This document shows, piece by piece, positions 1-11,805 of a stretch of DNA of 56,423 bases. Numbering within the stretch: the stretch's first letter is position 1; each line of letters opens with the position of its first letter. The translations under genes and the position numbers were made by a program. The stretch comes from Chromera velia (taxonomy: Eukaryota > Sar > Chromeraceae). The stretch is from contig JAHBMJ010005794.1 of NCBI GenBank assembly GCA_018398765.1, positions 9,017 through 65,439 on the forward strand, read 5' to 3'. The notes beneath the pieces were generated by a model. The model was not told the origin of the DNA and did not search any database. It saw nothing but the letters and a program-made list of their open reading frames with translations.

Positions 1-3000
1 CCCCCCCGCTGACCTCCACCAGGATGGTGTCGGGTTTGTTGATCTCCCCCGAATCGGAAGTCGGGCTCAAGGCTCCTCCCTTTGCCCCCTTCCTCGGATT
101 CTTTGGCTTTCTGTAGTCCACCCTGAAGCGAAGCACGTTGTCTTCGTCTCCCTCCTCGCCCTTACCAGAGGAAGCCTTGCGAGCAGCGGCAGCGGCCCAG
201 TCGGGGTTCAGGGTCCGTCTCTCGTACCCTGTGTGCAGCTCCGTGATGTCCGTTTTCCCGGGCCCAGTCTGCACGAATGCATGCTAACGGGTCCAGTAGA
301 GACGTAGACAGAGGGGCACGCAGGTAGATGCGCGCATATGTACCGACAGGAAGCTTTTAAAAAATTGCATCCACAAATGAACCTGCGGGTCGCGAAATAG
401 AATTTGAGAGCAGTCAGAATCAACCAGACGAGTGGACAGGGACACACAAAGGCACCCATGCCGCATCCGAACGGCCTGTCTTTTCTTCCTTCCATCATTT
501 TTCTCCATTCCCTCACGAAAAGAACATACCAACCCCCTGATTCCCCCCAACCCCCAACAAAGCGAGGCACTCACCCTCAGCCGCACGGCCCCATAAGGAT
601 CCGAAGATCCAGGCCCAAAGAGGTTGAAGTCCTTGGCGACCAGTTGACGGGCACGAATCAGACTGAAGGAAGGCACATACATTTGGTTCGGTGGTCGAAC
701 GCACACTCGCAGGCTCAATGGACCAGACAAACTGAGAAACGCGAACTCTCAGTGAGCGAAAAAACGGGCGGTAGAAGAGAGACGCAGGGCAGGCAAAGGC
801 ACCTTGAATGCAGTCGGAGGGACACAAACACAACGCTGCAAAGCGGGCTTTTGTAATCTTCTTGTGCGGTTCAGTGAGAAACAGGACGCAGAAAAACACC
901 GAGGGACGTGCAAATAAACTTGTCATCCGTACCAAAAGTGACGCCCCATATCAGAAAACCATACTTTTTTTTGACGACTGATCAGGCATGCACCAAGCAA
1001 GGAAAGAGAGACAGACATCTTTCCAAACATTCAAACAGACCAAATGACTGACTGACTGACCGCACAATGAGGACCCCATGCGTTCCATCTGCGTTCTTCA
1101 TGTTCTCAATCTTTGCGGCTGCAGCTACCCTCTCCAGTTGTGTCCGCATCGACTCTGCAGCGTCCTGAGAGGCCCTTGTGCCAGAGCGGCTCTTCGCAGT
1201 CCGCGCCTCCTTCCACTCAACCTCCACCAACAGAGACCCAGTCACCTTCTCGGTCTCCTTCTCGGGCTGTTCCCCTTCCTTCGGTTGAAGAGGAAGCGTC
1301 AGGGTCTGGACCTGACCCTCCTTGTCTTCCGGAATCGCCACCTCGGCCTGCGCGCAGACAGACGCAACAACCAGAGTGATCAGACTGAGCAGGAAGAAAA
1401 CGGGCTCTCAAGCATAAGGCCATCACCAGAATCATGTTCTCGGCATGAGCCTCCTCAAAGTTTTTCTTGCCTTAGTCCCCCCCCCTTCACACTTCGGGGA
1501 GACCAAACATTCCCCTTCCCCGCCGATGAAACGTCTTCCGATTTCACTGCAGGTGTGCTTTGCGGGCCCCGCCCTTTCCTTTCCTTTCCTTTCACATGCA
1601 AGAACACCCAGGAACACGCCCAACCCCCTCGACGGAGGGACCGACCATTCCCAGGAAGTCGGGAGCACTCAGGGCGTCGTAGTCAAAAACCTCAAACCGC
1701 ATCTTCAGACCCTTCTCGTTCAGACGCAATCGAAAAGACTGCACACAGAACGACACGCAGGCAGCGCATTATTGCAAGCAGATGCAAGGGACAAAGTCGA
1801 AGAGGAGATCGGAGCGAGAAGAAAAGGTGTCAATTGGTCTTGAATCGAACAAATAAGCTTCGTTCAACCGACAACTACGCAAGGAACCTCTGAATCTCTT
1901 TTTCATTCCCCAGAGCAGGAGCGCTCTATCCAATGCCCCCCTCAGCCTTCATTGCGCAGGAGGTAGGACTTTTCTTCTTATCTCCTGCCTCACACAAATT
2001 TATTCACTTCCCCAGAAGTGCCCCTCAATCCTCACCTGGCCCCGTCTCAGTAGCTTGCAAGAATGCAAAATGACATCAGCACACACATAATTCTCATTCC
2101 CTGCACCTTTATGCTCCCTCTGTCCCTCCCCCCCCCCCCCCTACCTTGTGGTTCTTGCCAGGCACGCTCTCCTGCCAATTGGGGTTCAGCGTCTTGGGGA
2201 GGTATGGGGTCTCCCAGTCGTAGGCGTTCTCTACACCCACCTGAAAAGAGGAAGACGAATAAAATAGGCAGGGAGACAAAAAAGGAGTGAATGAATGTTC
2301 CTTCATGTTGTTGTCTTCCCTGCGTTCGACACTGACTCATGAAGTGGCGACGCACGAGGCGATGCTCAGAGAGTCGGATGGGAAGCGATTCAAATGTACA
2401 CACAAACTAATCAGCCACAGAATGGCATATGCACCGACACATAGACACAAAACAGCAAATCGACCCACCGGCACTGTCACCTTCACGAAGGGGTCAGAGT
2501 TGGCCTTCGTGAAGAACCCTGCTGCGTCTGCCGCCCTCAGATCGCTCGCGCTGATCACGCTGCAACATTCGAGGGGGGGCACCGATGATGGATGCAGATT
2601 CTTTCCTTCCTTCCATGCACGTGTCTGTCGATCTGTACACAGATTGATTATGCACACACATGTACGGCATCACTTAATTCTGCATGGGGGGGAACGAGCT
2701 CATCAGACTGCAGAATTCAAACCAGACGGGTCATTTATGCAGAATTGGCCTCGAAGCACTTTTTGCGCTGACACCCACTCGTTTCACTGAGCTCCAAACC
2801 GTTCTGAGGGAGACACAAAACTGAAACATGCACACGAACGAACAAAGTCAGAATCCACACAGAGAAAGAGGACAGTCGCTTCGAATTACATGTGCATATC
2901 TTCCTCCTATGTCATGCAGAAACAAACCACCTTCATGGGGTCTTCCCTCACCCCAACAACAAATAAGAGAACAGATTGATGCTGACTTGACAATCAGATC

Positions 3001-4616
3001 CCCCTGCTTTGGATACTCTCCTCCCTCCTCTGCCATGTCCTGTGGTAGTTGGGGTGTGGGGGCATGCCGGCGACCTGCAAGAGAAGAACAGGCAGAAAGG
3101 GAAGGGAGCAGGGAGGTCGTCATTCAGGGTATCCAGGGCTAACTTGGCACGGGCTAGCTCCCGAACCGAGTCATTCATCCATTCTTCCCATCTGCCCATC
3201 CAACGAATCACGGTCTCTTCTCTCCTTGTCACTCCCCCGCTGGTCATAAACTCCACTTACAAGCCGGCTCACCTATCGGCGCACTTTCTCTGCCGTGATT
3301 TCCTGCGATGCTCTTTCTAAATGTACGCCTGTCTGCCTGTCTGTCTGTCTCTCCGACGCATGCGCATACAAAAACACACAGACAGAGCTGGAGAGGGGAT
3401 GGCGGCCCCGGGTTTACATCAGCGCATTCCACCAAATAGGCGGAAAAGGGCAAAGCAAAATGAGAGAAAGGCAGACACGTAATCTGATTCAGCCGCCTAA
3501 GTGCCCGACCGACTGACCAATGGGCGCGGCGACTCCCATTTCTATTGCCTGCACCTCTGCCTCCTCTGGCACCGGGTTATCATGCGGGGTAACCAACTCG
3601 GGAGAGTGGGGGTCCCATAGAACGTCCAGCACGATCCGACCCTGCAGGGGCGAAGGGGGAAAGGAAACGACATGCACGGAGGGATGGATCGTGTGAGTGT
3701 GAAGACGGAGGTGGGCAGAAGTGGGCAGACACTTCAAAGACAAGAGAAAGACGGAGGGAGAGAAACAGAGAAAGAAGTGAGAAAAACAGAAAAGGAGGTA
3801 TGTGAATAGGCAAGAGGTGGCACTGGAGTATGCGAGCAAGTCGACGTCAGTTTCATCTCTAGCTTCAGTGACGAACACGAACTTCTAAAAGAAAAAAAAA
3901 ACAGGACTAGCTGTCTTCTCTGTCAACGGTCTTCTGGAACCATCCCCTCTGAGCGTATGGGTGTGTGAATACAACAAATCAGAGAGAGATACTATCAGTC
4001 CCCAACACAACCCACCGTTGGCTTCTCCTTCTCGTCCTGTGGGCCCTCCCGTCCCTGGAGAGAGAAGCTTTTCCCCTCAAACCCCAGAGTCTCCCCAGGG
4101 TGACGTTTCCGACTCACGATCACATCATGGAGCGGAACCCGGACCTGCATCCATCCACGCTTCCATCCATTGATTCATCCATCCACTGACGAGACAGTCC
4201 ATCCCTCTGACCATCCATCCAACGGTCAGTCTATCCACCCATCTGCAGAGATGGGCAGACAGGGAAAGACTGACACACACATGCACAAAGATGCAGCAGC
4301 AAATCAAAAGCAAAAAGAAACGCCCCCCACCGAGCCCACAAACACCCAAACCAACACACGTCTACCCACACCAGTGACACAAAACGTGTGTGTATCACTA
4401 CCCCCGAATGCCCACGCACCCACCTGTCCCAAGAAATCATGTGCGGAGACCAGGTCCCAGTCCCACACCTCCAAGAGAAGGTCTGTGGGGGGTCTCTCCC
4501 CCTCCCCCCACGCGATGTGCTCCTCGCACTCAAAGTTCCACACAGGGTCCAGACTCTTGTTGCAGACCTCACTCTTCTTCATACTCAGATTGCCAAGGGA
4601 CGTCTGCGAGGCACAC

Positions 4617-4653
<37 letters not shown>

Positions 4654-6691
4654 GAGAGAGAGAGAGAGAGAGAGAGAACGATGGGAAGCAGCCAAGAAAG
4701 ACAGATGAGCCTCACTGGAGCGAGGCTTGGCTGAAAAAGCCGAAAAATCTGAAGGTGGATGCCTTAGTGGACAGAAATGAATACCGAAGGGTCGACAAAA
4801 AGAAAAGCATCCTTCAAGACAAGATGCAGTCGGGCGGGACACAAAGGAAGACACAAGTACCTGAAAGAAATCGTCTTTCTGTCCGTCTGTCTACTTTTCT
4901 CTGCGTCTATCTAGCTATTGTTCTGTATGTCTTTTAGCCTATCTGGAGGCCTCGGTGAAGTGGTGATGCGTGCGTCGCCATGATCGCAAAGACCTTCACG
5001 CACCGATATGGAAGAACCAAAAACTGAAATGAGCAGACTGACTGGGAAGAAGACCTTCACGTAGGGATCACTCTTCCCCGACTGCAGCCACCCCGTGTCT
5101 GCAGCTCGGACACCCTCCGCCCTCACAACCCTGACGAAAGGAAACCATGGGAGGTGGAACAGAACGATGAACAACGGTGATGCTGGCACAGGCTCAAAAA
5201 CCCTTTGTGACCAGGAAGAGAGGTTCTCCTTCTCTATTCATCCCAATGCAGACAGAACCCTCCGTCCGTCCTTACACAAGCGCCGGCACAAGCACACATA
5301 CACGCTCGCTCCCACATCACACATATAGAAACACGAACACAGAATTAAAGAGATCCAGGGAAAGGGAGAGGGGTGGGGAATGAAGGAAACGCTGCCGGAC
5401 CAAAAAGGTGATAGAGATCGAGAGACAAAGCCTGAAGTCAGCTAGGGAGAAGTTCTTGTCTGAGTGATGAGGTTTGACTGACTGACTTCACGGAAAGCCT
5501 TCCCTTGATCTCCGGGGGCGGGCCTTCCGCTCCACCTGCCCCCCCTGCAGAGGCAGCAGCGACGGAAATTGCGGCAGCCCCTCCTGCAGCTGCAGCCGCC
5601 GCAGCCCCCCCAGGAGATCCAGACCCTGCCGCCGCCCCTTCTTGGGATGCGCTGCATGCATGCAAAGTACTCCAAAGTTTCTGTTTACCCTCTGCTGCTC
5701 TTCCACTGAGAACTCGTGGGAGCAAGCGAAGAAGAAAAAATTATCTTGAAGACGGGGAGTCTCTTGCCTCAATCAATGAAAGGTCCTCGTAGAGTCCGTT
5801 CACTTTTGCTCAGTCAGAGAGACGTGCAGAGTGTCGGATAGCGACCGTCACGACCGCTCTGTCTTTGCAGGTCCATACATCACGACTTCCTTTCACTGAG
5901 GTACACATGCGCACTGCATGTGCAAGTAGGCAGGCCGACTGTCGAGGGAAGGAAGAGAAAAGTCAAACAGGCGAACACTGCCAGGAGGGCAGAGTGAGAG
6001 ACCGACTGCATGCCCTGCACTCTTGCACTCCCACTCTCCCAAATCGCATCCCCCCCATGCAGCGACTGGACTGACGCTGCGTTCCCCGTCTCGGCTGCTC
6101 TTTGCCTGGCCTCCTCCTCCTGCAAAAAGAAGAAAAAGTAATTGCAATGAACGAATCAAGTCAGCTAGGACAGGAGCACTTCATTTCGAATATCTGCATT
6201 GGAGCGCACAAAAAAAAGGAGAGAGACACAGCAGCAAGACATAGGCGAAGTAAAGGAAGGAGAGAGAAAAGGACCAACAGATAGACTACATGCACCCCTA
6301 ACCCAACAGAAGACCAGATCGACCCATTGTTTCTTTCATCCCCCTGCCTGTGCCCATTCTGAGGTCAAACAACCCGTATGGAAAGCTTGAGATCCCCATA
6401 CATTTACGCATGACAGATATGAATATTTTTAGTTCTCTAAGTCCACTCGCCTGTCTTGAAAGTTCCAACGCCATCCGCAGTTCCTCATCCATCCCGTCCT
6501 CCTCTCCCCCCCCTGCCCCCCCGTCGAGATCCATGTGATCCTCCGGGAACCTGGAGGCCGCACGGGACCGCCCCTCGCCCTCCACGTCGGAATTCTCTGT
6601 CACCTCACCGTAACCTCCGAAAGATCGACCACGCTCAGACACGGCAGACTGCAGACAGAGGTGCTTTCACAAGGACATTCACATCAACACA

Positions 6692-6725
<34 letters not shown>

Positions 6726-7122
6726 TATCCAGATCTACATCCGCTTCCACGTCAATCACAGGGACAGAGAAGGGTAACAATGCTATTCTCACAGAAACAA
6801 ACATTTCCCTCAAACACACGCAGGCGATATGAGCCCCCTTTCCGTTTGAAGAGAAACCCAATCCAACCCCTTCCACTGACCACCCCCAGCTGGGGCCCTC
6901 CTGGTCCCTGCGTATCCGACACCCTGGAGCAAATTCGGCTGTGCAGTTCCAGGAGGGCCGCGTCATTCCTGCAATTCAGCAAAAAGACAATTAATACATT
7001 CGTGTCTCCCTTCCGCTTTCTTTCGCCTCCTCTCCTGACTAAAAAGCAAACCAGGCACTCGTTGCATCACCGGAAAAGAGAGGCAGAAAGAGAGAGAGAG
7101 AGGGAGAGAGAGAGAGAGAGAG

Positions 7123-7164
<42 letters not shown>

Positions 7165-8695
7165 GCGGAGAGAGAGAGACAGAAGACGGGCAGGAAACGG
7201 AAAATCGTGAAACTACGCCGAAAAGGAAATCACGTGAGAGAGGAATGGTTGCTGTCCAAAAGCAGGAAGGAAGCAGGAAAAAGAAAGACCAAAAGAAAGA
7301 AGAAATTCAAACGCACTGACTGACTGACAGACTGACTCACCCTGCCATGATTGTGATGTCTCTGCTTTTGGGGCTGGCGGGAGAGCCCCTTTCTTTTTTG
7401 GGAGGGGCCAATTTGATTCGAAATTTCTTTTTGCTCCCTGGGACTTCTTGGTTGTACGCATCCTTCAGCTGCTTCAACGCTCCTGCAGGGAAGGGAACAT
7501 GCAGCTTGCACCTGAATGTCGCGATCTCTTTGCAAATTGCACTGGGGGCGTTGATCGCGGTGCAAAGGAAGAGACGGGAGAGAACGAAAAAACGACCGAG
7601 AGGGAAGGCCTCGATGAGCAAAGCAAAAGAGAGAAGAAGCGCACAAATGAAGTTGACAGACGGACTGCCTGCCCGACTGACTGACCGGACTTTCTGACCA
7701 GACCCTCTGCATCATCTGCTGACTCCAGTCTGGACACACTGAGAACACTGTCCAGCACGATGGACTTCTGCAATCACTCATTCATCCATTCATCATCCAA
7801 TGGAAGATTCAGCGGCCGTTCCTGGCTTCGTTTTTCTCTCGGCTTAACTTGATTCGTAGATTCATTCATTCATTTGCTTCTACTTGAGGCGTGGCCGATC
7901 GATCGCCCTGTGGAAAGTTTTTGGCAGCACGTGCCGGAGGCAGGCAGGGAGGCACGCAAGGAAGGAAGAAAGAAAAGTGGTCGGAGGGCGGCGTTCTTTT
8001 ATTTTTTTTATTAATTGGATGCGTTTCATTGTGTCTGTAGCCACGGGGTGTTCTCGAAGTGATTGACAGCCTGCACGATTTTCCCTTGCTGTGCTCATAA
8101 CAGGGACTGGAACTACAACGAGAGTGCTCCACCATTTTTCTTGTAACCTGCCTGTCCGTGCATTTTTCCTTACGTCCTTCCTTTCAGGCTGTGGGCAGGC
8201 ATGCATCGGTGTTCAGTCTTTGAACGGGCTTAGTGGGTGGGAACTCGTTCACTCCGTTCTGTGTGAAGAAAGGAAAGCAGCGTCGTGACAGTTGTGTGTG
8301 GCCAGCCATGAACGTTGAGCGGAGAACAAAGAAGCCGTAAGGCGTCTCGTTTGCCGGCGTCTCTTCTTTCTTGGACTTCATCCTCCCCCTCTTTTTCCAT
8401 TCTCCACGCACCCGCACCCCCTGTAGCAGCATGAATGTGAACAAGCATGCGCAGAAGATTGCATGGGCCCCGGAGGTCCCAAGCTGTCTTTTCCAACGAG
8501 CACAACACACGGACGACACTTGCCGTCCAGCTAGCTCGCACCGCTGACCTCCTTCTGTCCCCCCACGAGTTTGTGACTGGAGCTCCGCAGAGACAAAGTT
8601 CCGTCTGGCTCATCGTGAAGTTCGAAAACCCGCACAACGAGACGGTTGAAGCGCTGCCCAGGCTTCAACAAAATGCCCTTCAGCCTTTGGGACAT
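1..8695 (-). CDS. Multi-C2-domain Ca2+/phospholipid-binding protein with a UIM (3' partial)
   Basis: Exons on the minus strand: 8695-8549 (proposed first), unresolved exon(s) in 8258-7980, then 7767-7704, 7482-7341, 6968-6881, 6648-6451, 6119-6076, 5651-5487, 5130-5043, 4603-4424, 4144-4118, 4054-4016, 3641-3518, 3074-2987, 2559-2469, 2240-2145, 1738-1646, 1347-1061, 662-575 and 268-1, continuing outside. From 7767 to the edge every donor and acceptor is in phase. A charged linker carries a ubiquitin-interacting motif (DEELRMALELSRQ), then come at least three C2 domains. Their Ca2+ loops are visible: SDPYVKV with DWDLVSAHDFLG in the first, SDPFVKV with DYDALSAPDFLG in the second, SDPYGAV in the third. 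C2 domains bind membranes in response to Ca2+, so a membrane-trafficking or fusion role is likely (inference). The exact family (ferlin, MCTP, synaptotagmin-like) cannot be assigned. The start ATG at 8695 has an upstream in-frame stop and opens with MSQRLKGILLKPGQ. Confidence 0.85.
4617..4678. repeat. (CA)n/(GA)n compound microsatellite in an intron
   Basis: An AC-dinucleotide tract runs directly into a GA tract in the intron between two C2-domain exons. Similar compound tracts lie in introns near 6699-6725, 7081-7165 (GA then GAAA), 44160-44235, 50410-50460, 50634-50685, 51434-51505 and 55741-55780. Confidence 0.9.
6449..6450 (-). other. GC-AG intron donor in the C2 gene
   Basis: The exon ending at 6451 (AGACAG) is followed by GCGAGT rather than GT. 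Joining at this GC to the acceptor before 6119 gives LSRQ followed by EEEARQR in phase 0, right after the UIM. GC-AG introns are a known minor class of U2 introns; no GT alternative nearby keeps the frame. Confidence 0.65.
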
Positions 8696-8984
8696 GGCTG
8701 GAATTCCTCTGGGTTCCTCGTCACAGCTAGGTCAGATGGTCATGGCAATCAGACTGATCGATCACGGTTGGGAAATCTCGGGGTGTCCTCTCGCAAAGGA
8801 AAAAACCTGACGCAAGACTGTCCATCCTCAATCGAAAACGTCTTGAAGGATCATCCCTTTCAACGTCTATGAGCCGTCACAGTCTAACATAGTCTAACTG
8901 CGATATCGACTCGTCGGATCTGCAGACAGAATGCAGACAGAGCCCGCATGAGCTCGCGATCTCAAAATCTGCACCGATCATCGC

Positions 8985-9064
8985 GTTAATTGCGCCGCGC
9001 GCGCGGAGCCCCGCGGCCCGCCGGCTGCATGCATGCATGCGCGAGCCGGGCCGGCCGGCCACCC
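8985..9064. promoter_or_regulatory. GC-rich island with TGCATGCA, upstream of the C2 gene
   Basis: An abrupt block of CG-rich sequence (GCGCGCGCGG, CCGCGG, GGCCGGCCGGCC) surrounds a GCATGCATGCATGC tract at 9026-9040. It lies about 300 bases upstream of the proposed ATG of the minus-strand C2 gene. The same kind of block precedes several other genes in the window, so I read it as a core promoter or CpG-island-like element. Inference only. Confidence 0.4.
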
Positions 9065-9078
9065 TCTCCCATGATTCT

Positions 9079-9602
9079 CAAAGGCCAGTCAAATTTTAAA
9101 GCAGATGGCGCCTCCGAAGTGGGCCAAAGCAGCGAGGGAGCCCCCCGAGGGGCAGCCAACGTTTTGCTCCCCCTCTCTTTCCCTCATGTATGCAGAAACA
9201 AAAGGGGCGCGCTATACGGGAAGGGCGCCACCACCAAAGTGCAGAACCTCCCCGGACCAGGGGTCATAGAGTCAACAGAATGCCACGCCCCAATGAACGG
9301 AGGAGGGCAAAACAAGAGCAGGGGGCGAAGCCCGGCCGGAATATCAAGCAGGAGAACAGACAGGGTTGAGGAGACGAACCGGCAGGCCCGGTATGTGAGG
9401 AAGGGGGGGAGGAAGTGGGGGCTTGGTCGCACGAACCTTCACACCGGCGACCGGGGAAGCACCAAACACAAAAGCCAGTCAATTTTTAAAACAGATGGTG
9501 AAGGCGAAGTGGACCAAAGCAGTAAGAGAGCCCCCTGAGGGGCAAGCAACTTGTCATTTTCCCTTTCCCTCCCCTCTGTATGCAGAAATGAGAGAAGACA
9601 GC
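9079..9602 (+). repeat. Pair of about 130-bp direct repeats at the 5' end of the LINE
   Basis: The copies begin at about 9079 and 9470. Both run from AGGCCAGTCAA/AAGCCAGTCAA through an AAGCAGATGG/AAACAGATGG block, a CCCCGAGGGGCA/CCCTGAGGGGCA block and a CT-rich tract to TATGCAGAAA. They differ by scattered substitutions and small indels. Tandem or dispersed 5' monomers often act as promoters in non-LTR elements; that role here is inference. Confidence 0.75.
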
Positions 9603-9772
9603 CGACCAAGATGACCGTAGAAGTGCAGAGACCCACTCAGGAGTCGGCACGAGGCTCTCCTCCGCCAATCAGCAGGGAAGACAACCCAATAACAACATCA
9701 CCAAAGGGGGGAAACGAAGACAAGGGGGAATGGGTAAGAAAAAAGAGGCTGAGAAGACGTTATTGAACAGGC

Positions 9773-11263
9773 GTGGGAGGGGAGGGAAAGTGTGGGGGAA
9801 TATTTTTGAGTGACTGTCCCTCTGTTGTGAAGTCAGCACTGCAGGGCATCTTAAAATGGTTCACCCAAGCACATGGGAGGACAGGGCAAAGCGCTACCCA
9901 AATTAAAAACGAAGGAGAGAAAGAGCCGAGCGACATGGGAAGTATATATTTAGGGCGACCGGAGGTGGACGTCTGGGGGCTGTGGCTCCTCTTTATATTC
10001 CTCACTATCAGATTCATCGCAGCAGAAGCAGGCAGAGTGAGACGAGGGGGGAAGAGAATTGGGATCTCTGTTTGCAGTATCGGATTTGTCAATGAGGGAA
10101 TCCAAAGACTTGTACGTATTGTAGACAAAGGAGTTAGAAAGAGGGTAGAAGCATATCAGAAGATTGTACGCAGTGCGGGCAAAGGACTCCTAAAGGGAGT
10201 GAAGACCGCCGCTTGTGTATGTTGGTAGAATCTACGTATTGCAGGCAGAGGAGTCAGAACGGTGGCGTATATATGGGCGGAATCTGGAAGGGGGATTATC
10301 GGGGTGGCAATGATGGGAGGAGAGACGGACTACCATGGAGACTTAACCAAGCAGCGGGCCGGAATTTTATTCATAGCGATGCTCGAAAAGGTCTGCAGAT
10401 ACATGATTGAGACAGAGAGGGTTGATGAGGCAAGAGATGCGGGAGGGAGAGGACTCAAGAAGATACTGCAGACAGCGGTAGGCATGCTTACTGCAATTTT
10501 TGAGGCCGCGATCATTCTCTTCTATACCTCAGTCTTCGTCCAGAGCGAGAACAATGAGTAGAGACAGCAACAGGTATTAGTGCATCAAGTGACGATTTGC
10601 AGAGAGGGGGGGAACATGGGGGCACAGTTTGTGAGAGCAGTAGTGATGCACTGTGGAGGATTATACAGAAGAATTATCAACCGGCTCCCCATCTTGGCGG
10701 TGCGAGGCACAATGAGACGACTTCAGCTGCTCGGAATTGTAGTAGCGATCCCCATTTTGATGATCGAGAAGTACTGGCTTGAGCCACTGTGGGCGATATT
10801 TTTGAAGCCAGTCCTTAAGATCATCAGTATAGCTGCCAACGTCCTAATTAAGGCAGTAGATAAAGAATGCCTGCAGAGGCTTGTGTGGGAATCCTGCTTG
10901 ACTGCAGCTGCAGGAATAAAAGAGGTAGCCCAGAGGGTCTCAGGTGGGTTATGCCAAATTCTGGGGGCCCTCATTGGGCGAGAACGGAAAAGAAAAGCGC
11001 AACAAAAGAAGAAAATGAGGGGAAAACGAGAGATAGAAAAGAAAAAGGCCAGAGAGGAGAGAGGGATGTGGAGGAGCGCGTTAAGAAGGAGGGCGCAAGA
11101 GAATCATGTGCGGAAGTACCCATACATGCGAATGGCCCTGGTGACAGTCGTCATTATGATTGTTGGAGGAGTGGCAGTATGGTCCCTAGCTGGGGGAATA
11201 AAACAAATCAGCAGGGCACAGACTGCGCCAACGTACGAATGCCCCCGCCCACTGCACGCTTGA
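9773..11263 (+). pseudogene. LINE ORF1-like reading frame encoding several hydrophobic segments, broken by stops
   Basis: One frame (starting at 9773) stays open apart from TAG stops at 10226 and 10559, giving about 495 codons. The predicted protein has several hydrophobic stretches (WGLWLLFIFLTIRFIAA; LTAIFEAAIILFYTSVFV; LLGIVVAIPILMI with a long following stretch; MALVTVVIMIVGGVAVWSL) and a very basic run of K/R/E before the last one. It is not recognisable as a usual ORF1 nucleic-acid-binding protein; no zinc knuckle or RRM is visible. The consistent frame argues it was once a real product. Function unknown. Confidence 0.45.
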
Positions 11264-11805
11264 GCTGCAGCTGCTAAGGAAGAGGTATAGAGAACTCTGA
11301 AACTCGCTGAGGAGGTGGTCCACATCATACTTCAAAGCACCTCTTTCCACCAACAGCCGAGTATCAAGGTCTGGAGGAGAATAAACAGGCATTGCAAACG
11401 TTATGTCTCCATCAGGGGACAAATGGCTGCAGGCACTGCAATTGCACTGGGACAAGCGAGGAAGTGGAATGGCAGGGCGGCCTGCGCTGGCAAGGGTTTG
11501 CAAGCCACAACGCTGCAATTCACGCGCTGCATGGAAACATAGACACAGACCCCGAAGACAACACCCGCACAGACCGCGCGAGAGGTAGACCAACGGTTAG
11601 GCAACCGCTTGGAACTTTGTTGCACGATGGAGCCCCCGAACCTAGCTCCAGCACTGGGGTCAGCAGACGTGCCACTGAGGCTGAACAGAGGCAGCAAGGC
11701 AGGTGGGAAGAGGCAGGGGAAGGGTCCTAACTGCAATTCCTTATCCGCCAAGACAGCCTGGCGCCAAGCGCAGGCATTGCCAGCTCTAGAGGCAGCTCGG
11801 CACTG

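Noticed and set aside
1..8695. Calling the C2 gene a ferlin
   Set aside because: No DysF or FerA/FerB region is visible in the window; the rest of the gene is outside.
8447..8872. Plus-strand ORF with VWLIVKFENPHNETVEAL
   Set aside because: The opposite strand encodes a better first exon of the C2 gene with an in-phase donor; no splice partner was found on the plus strand.
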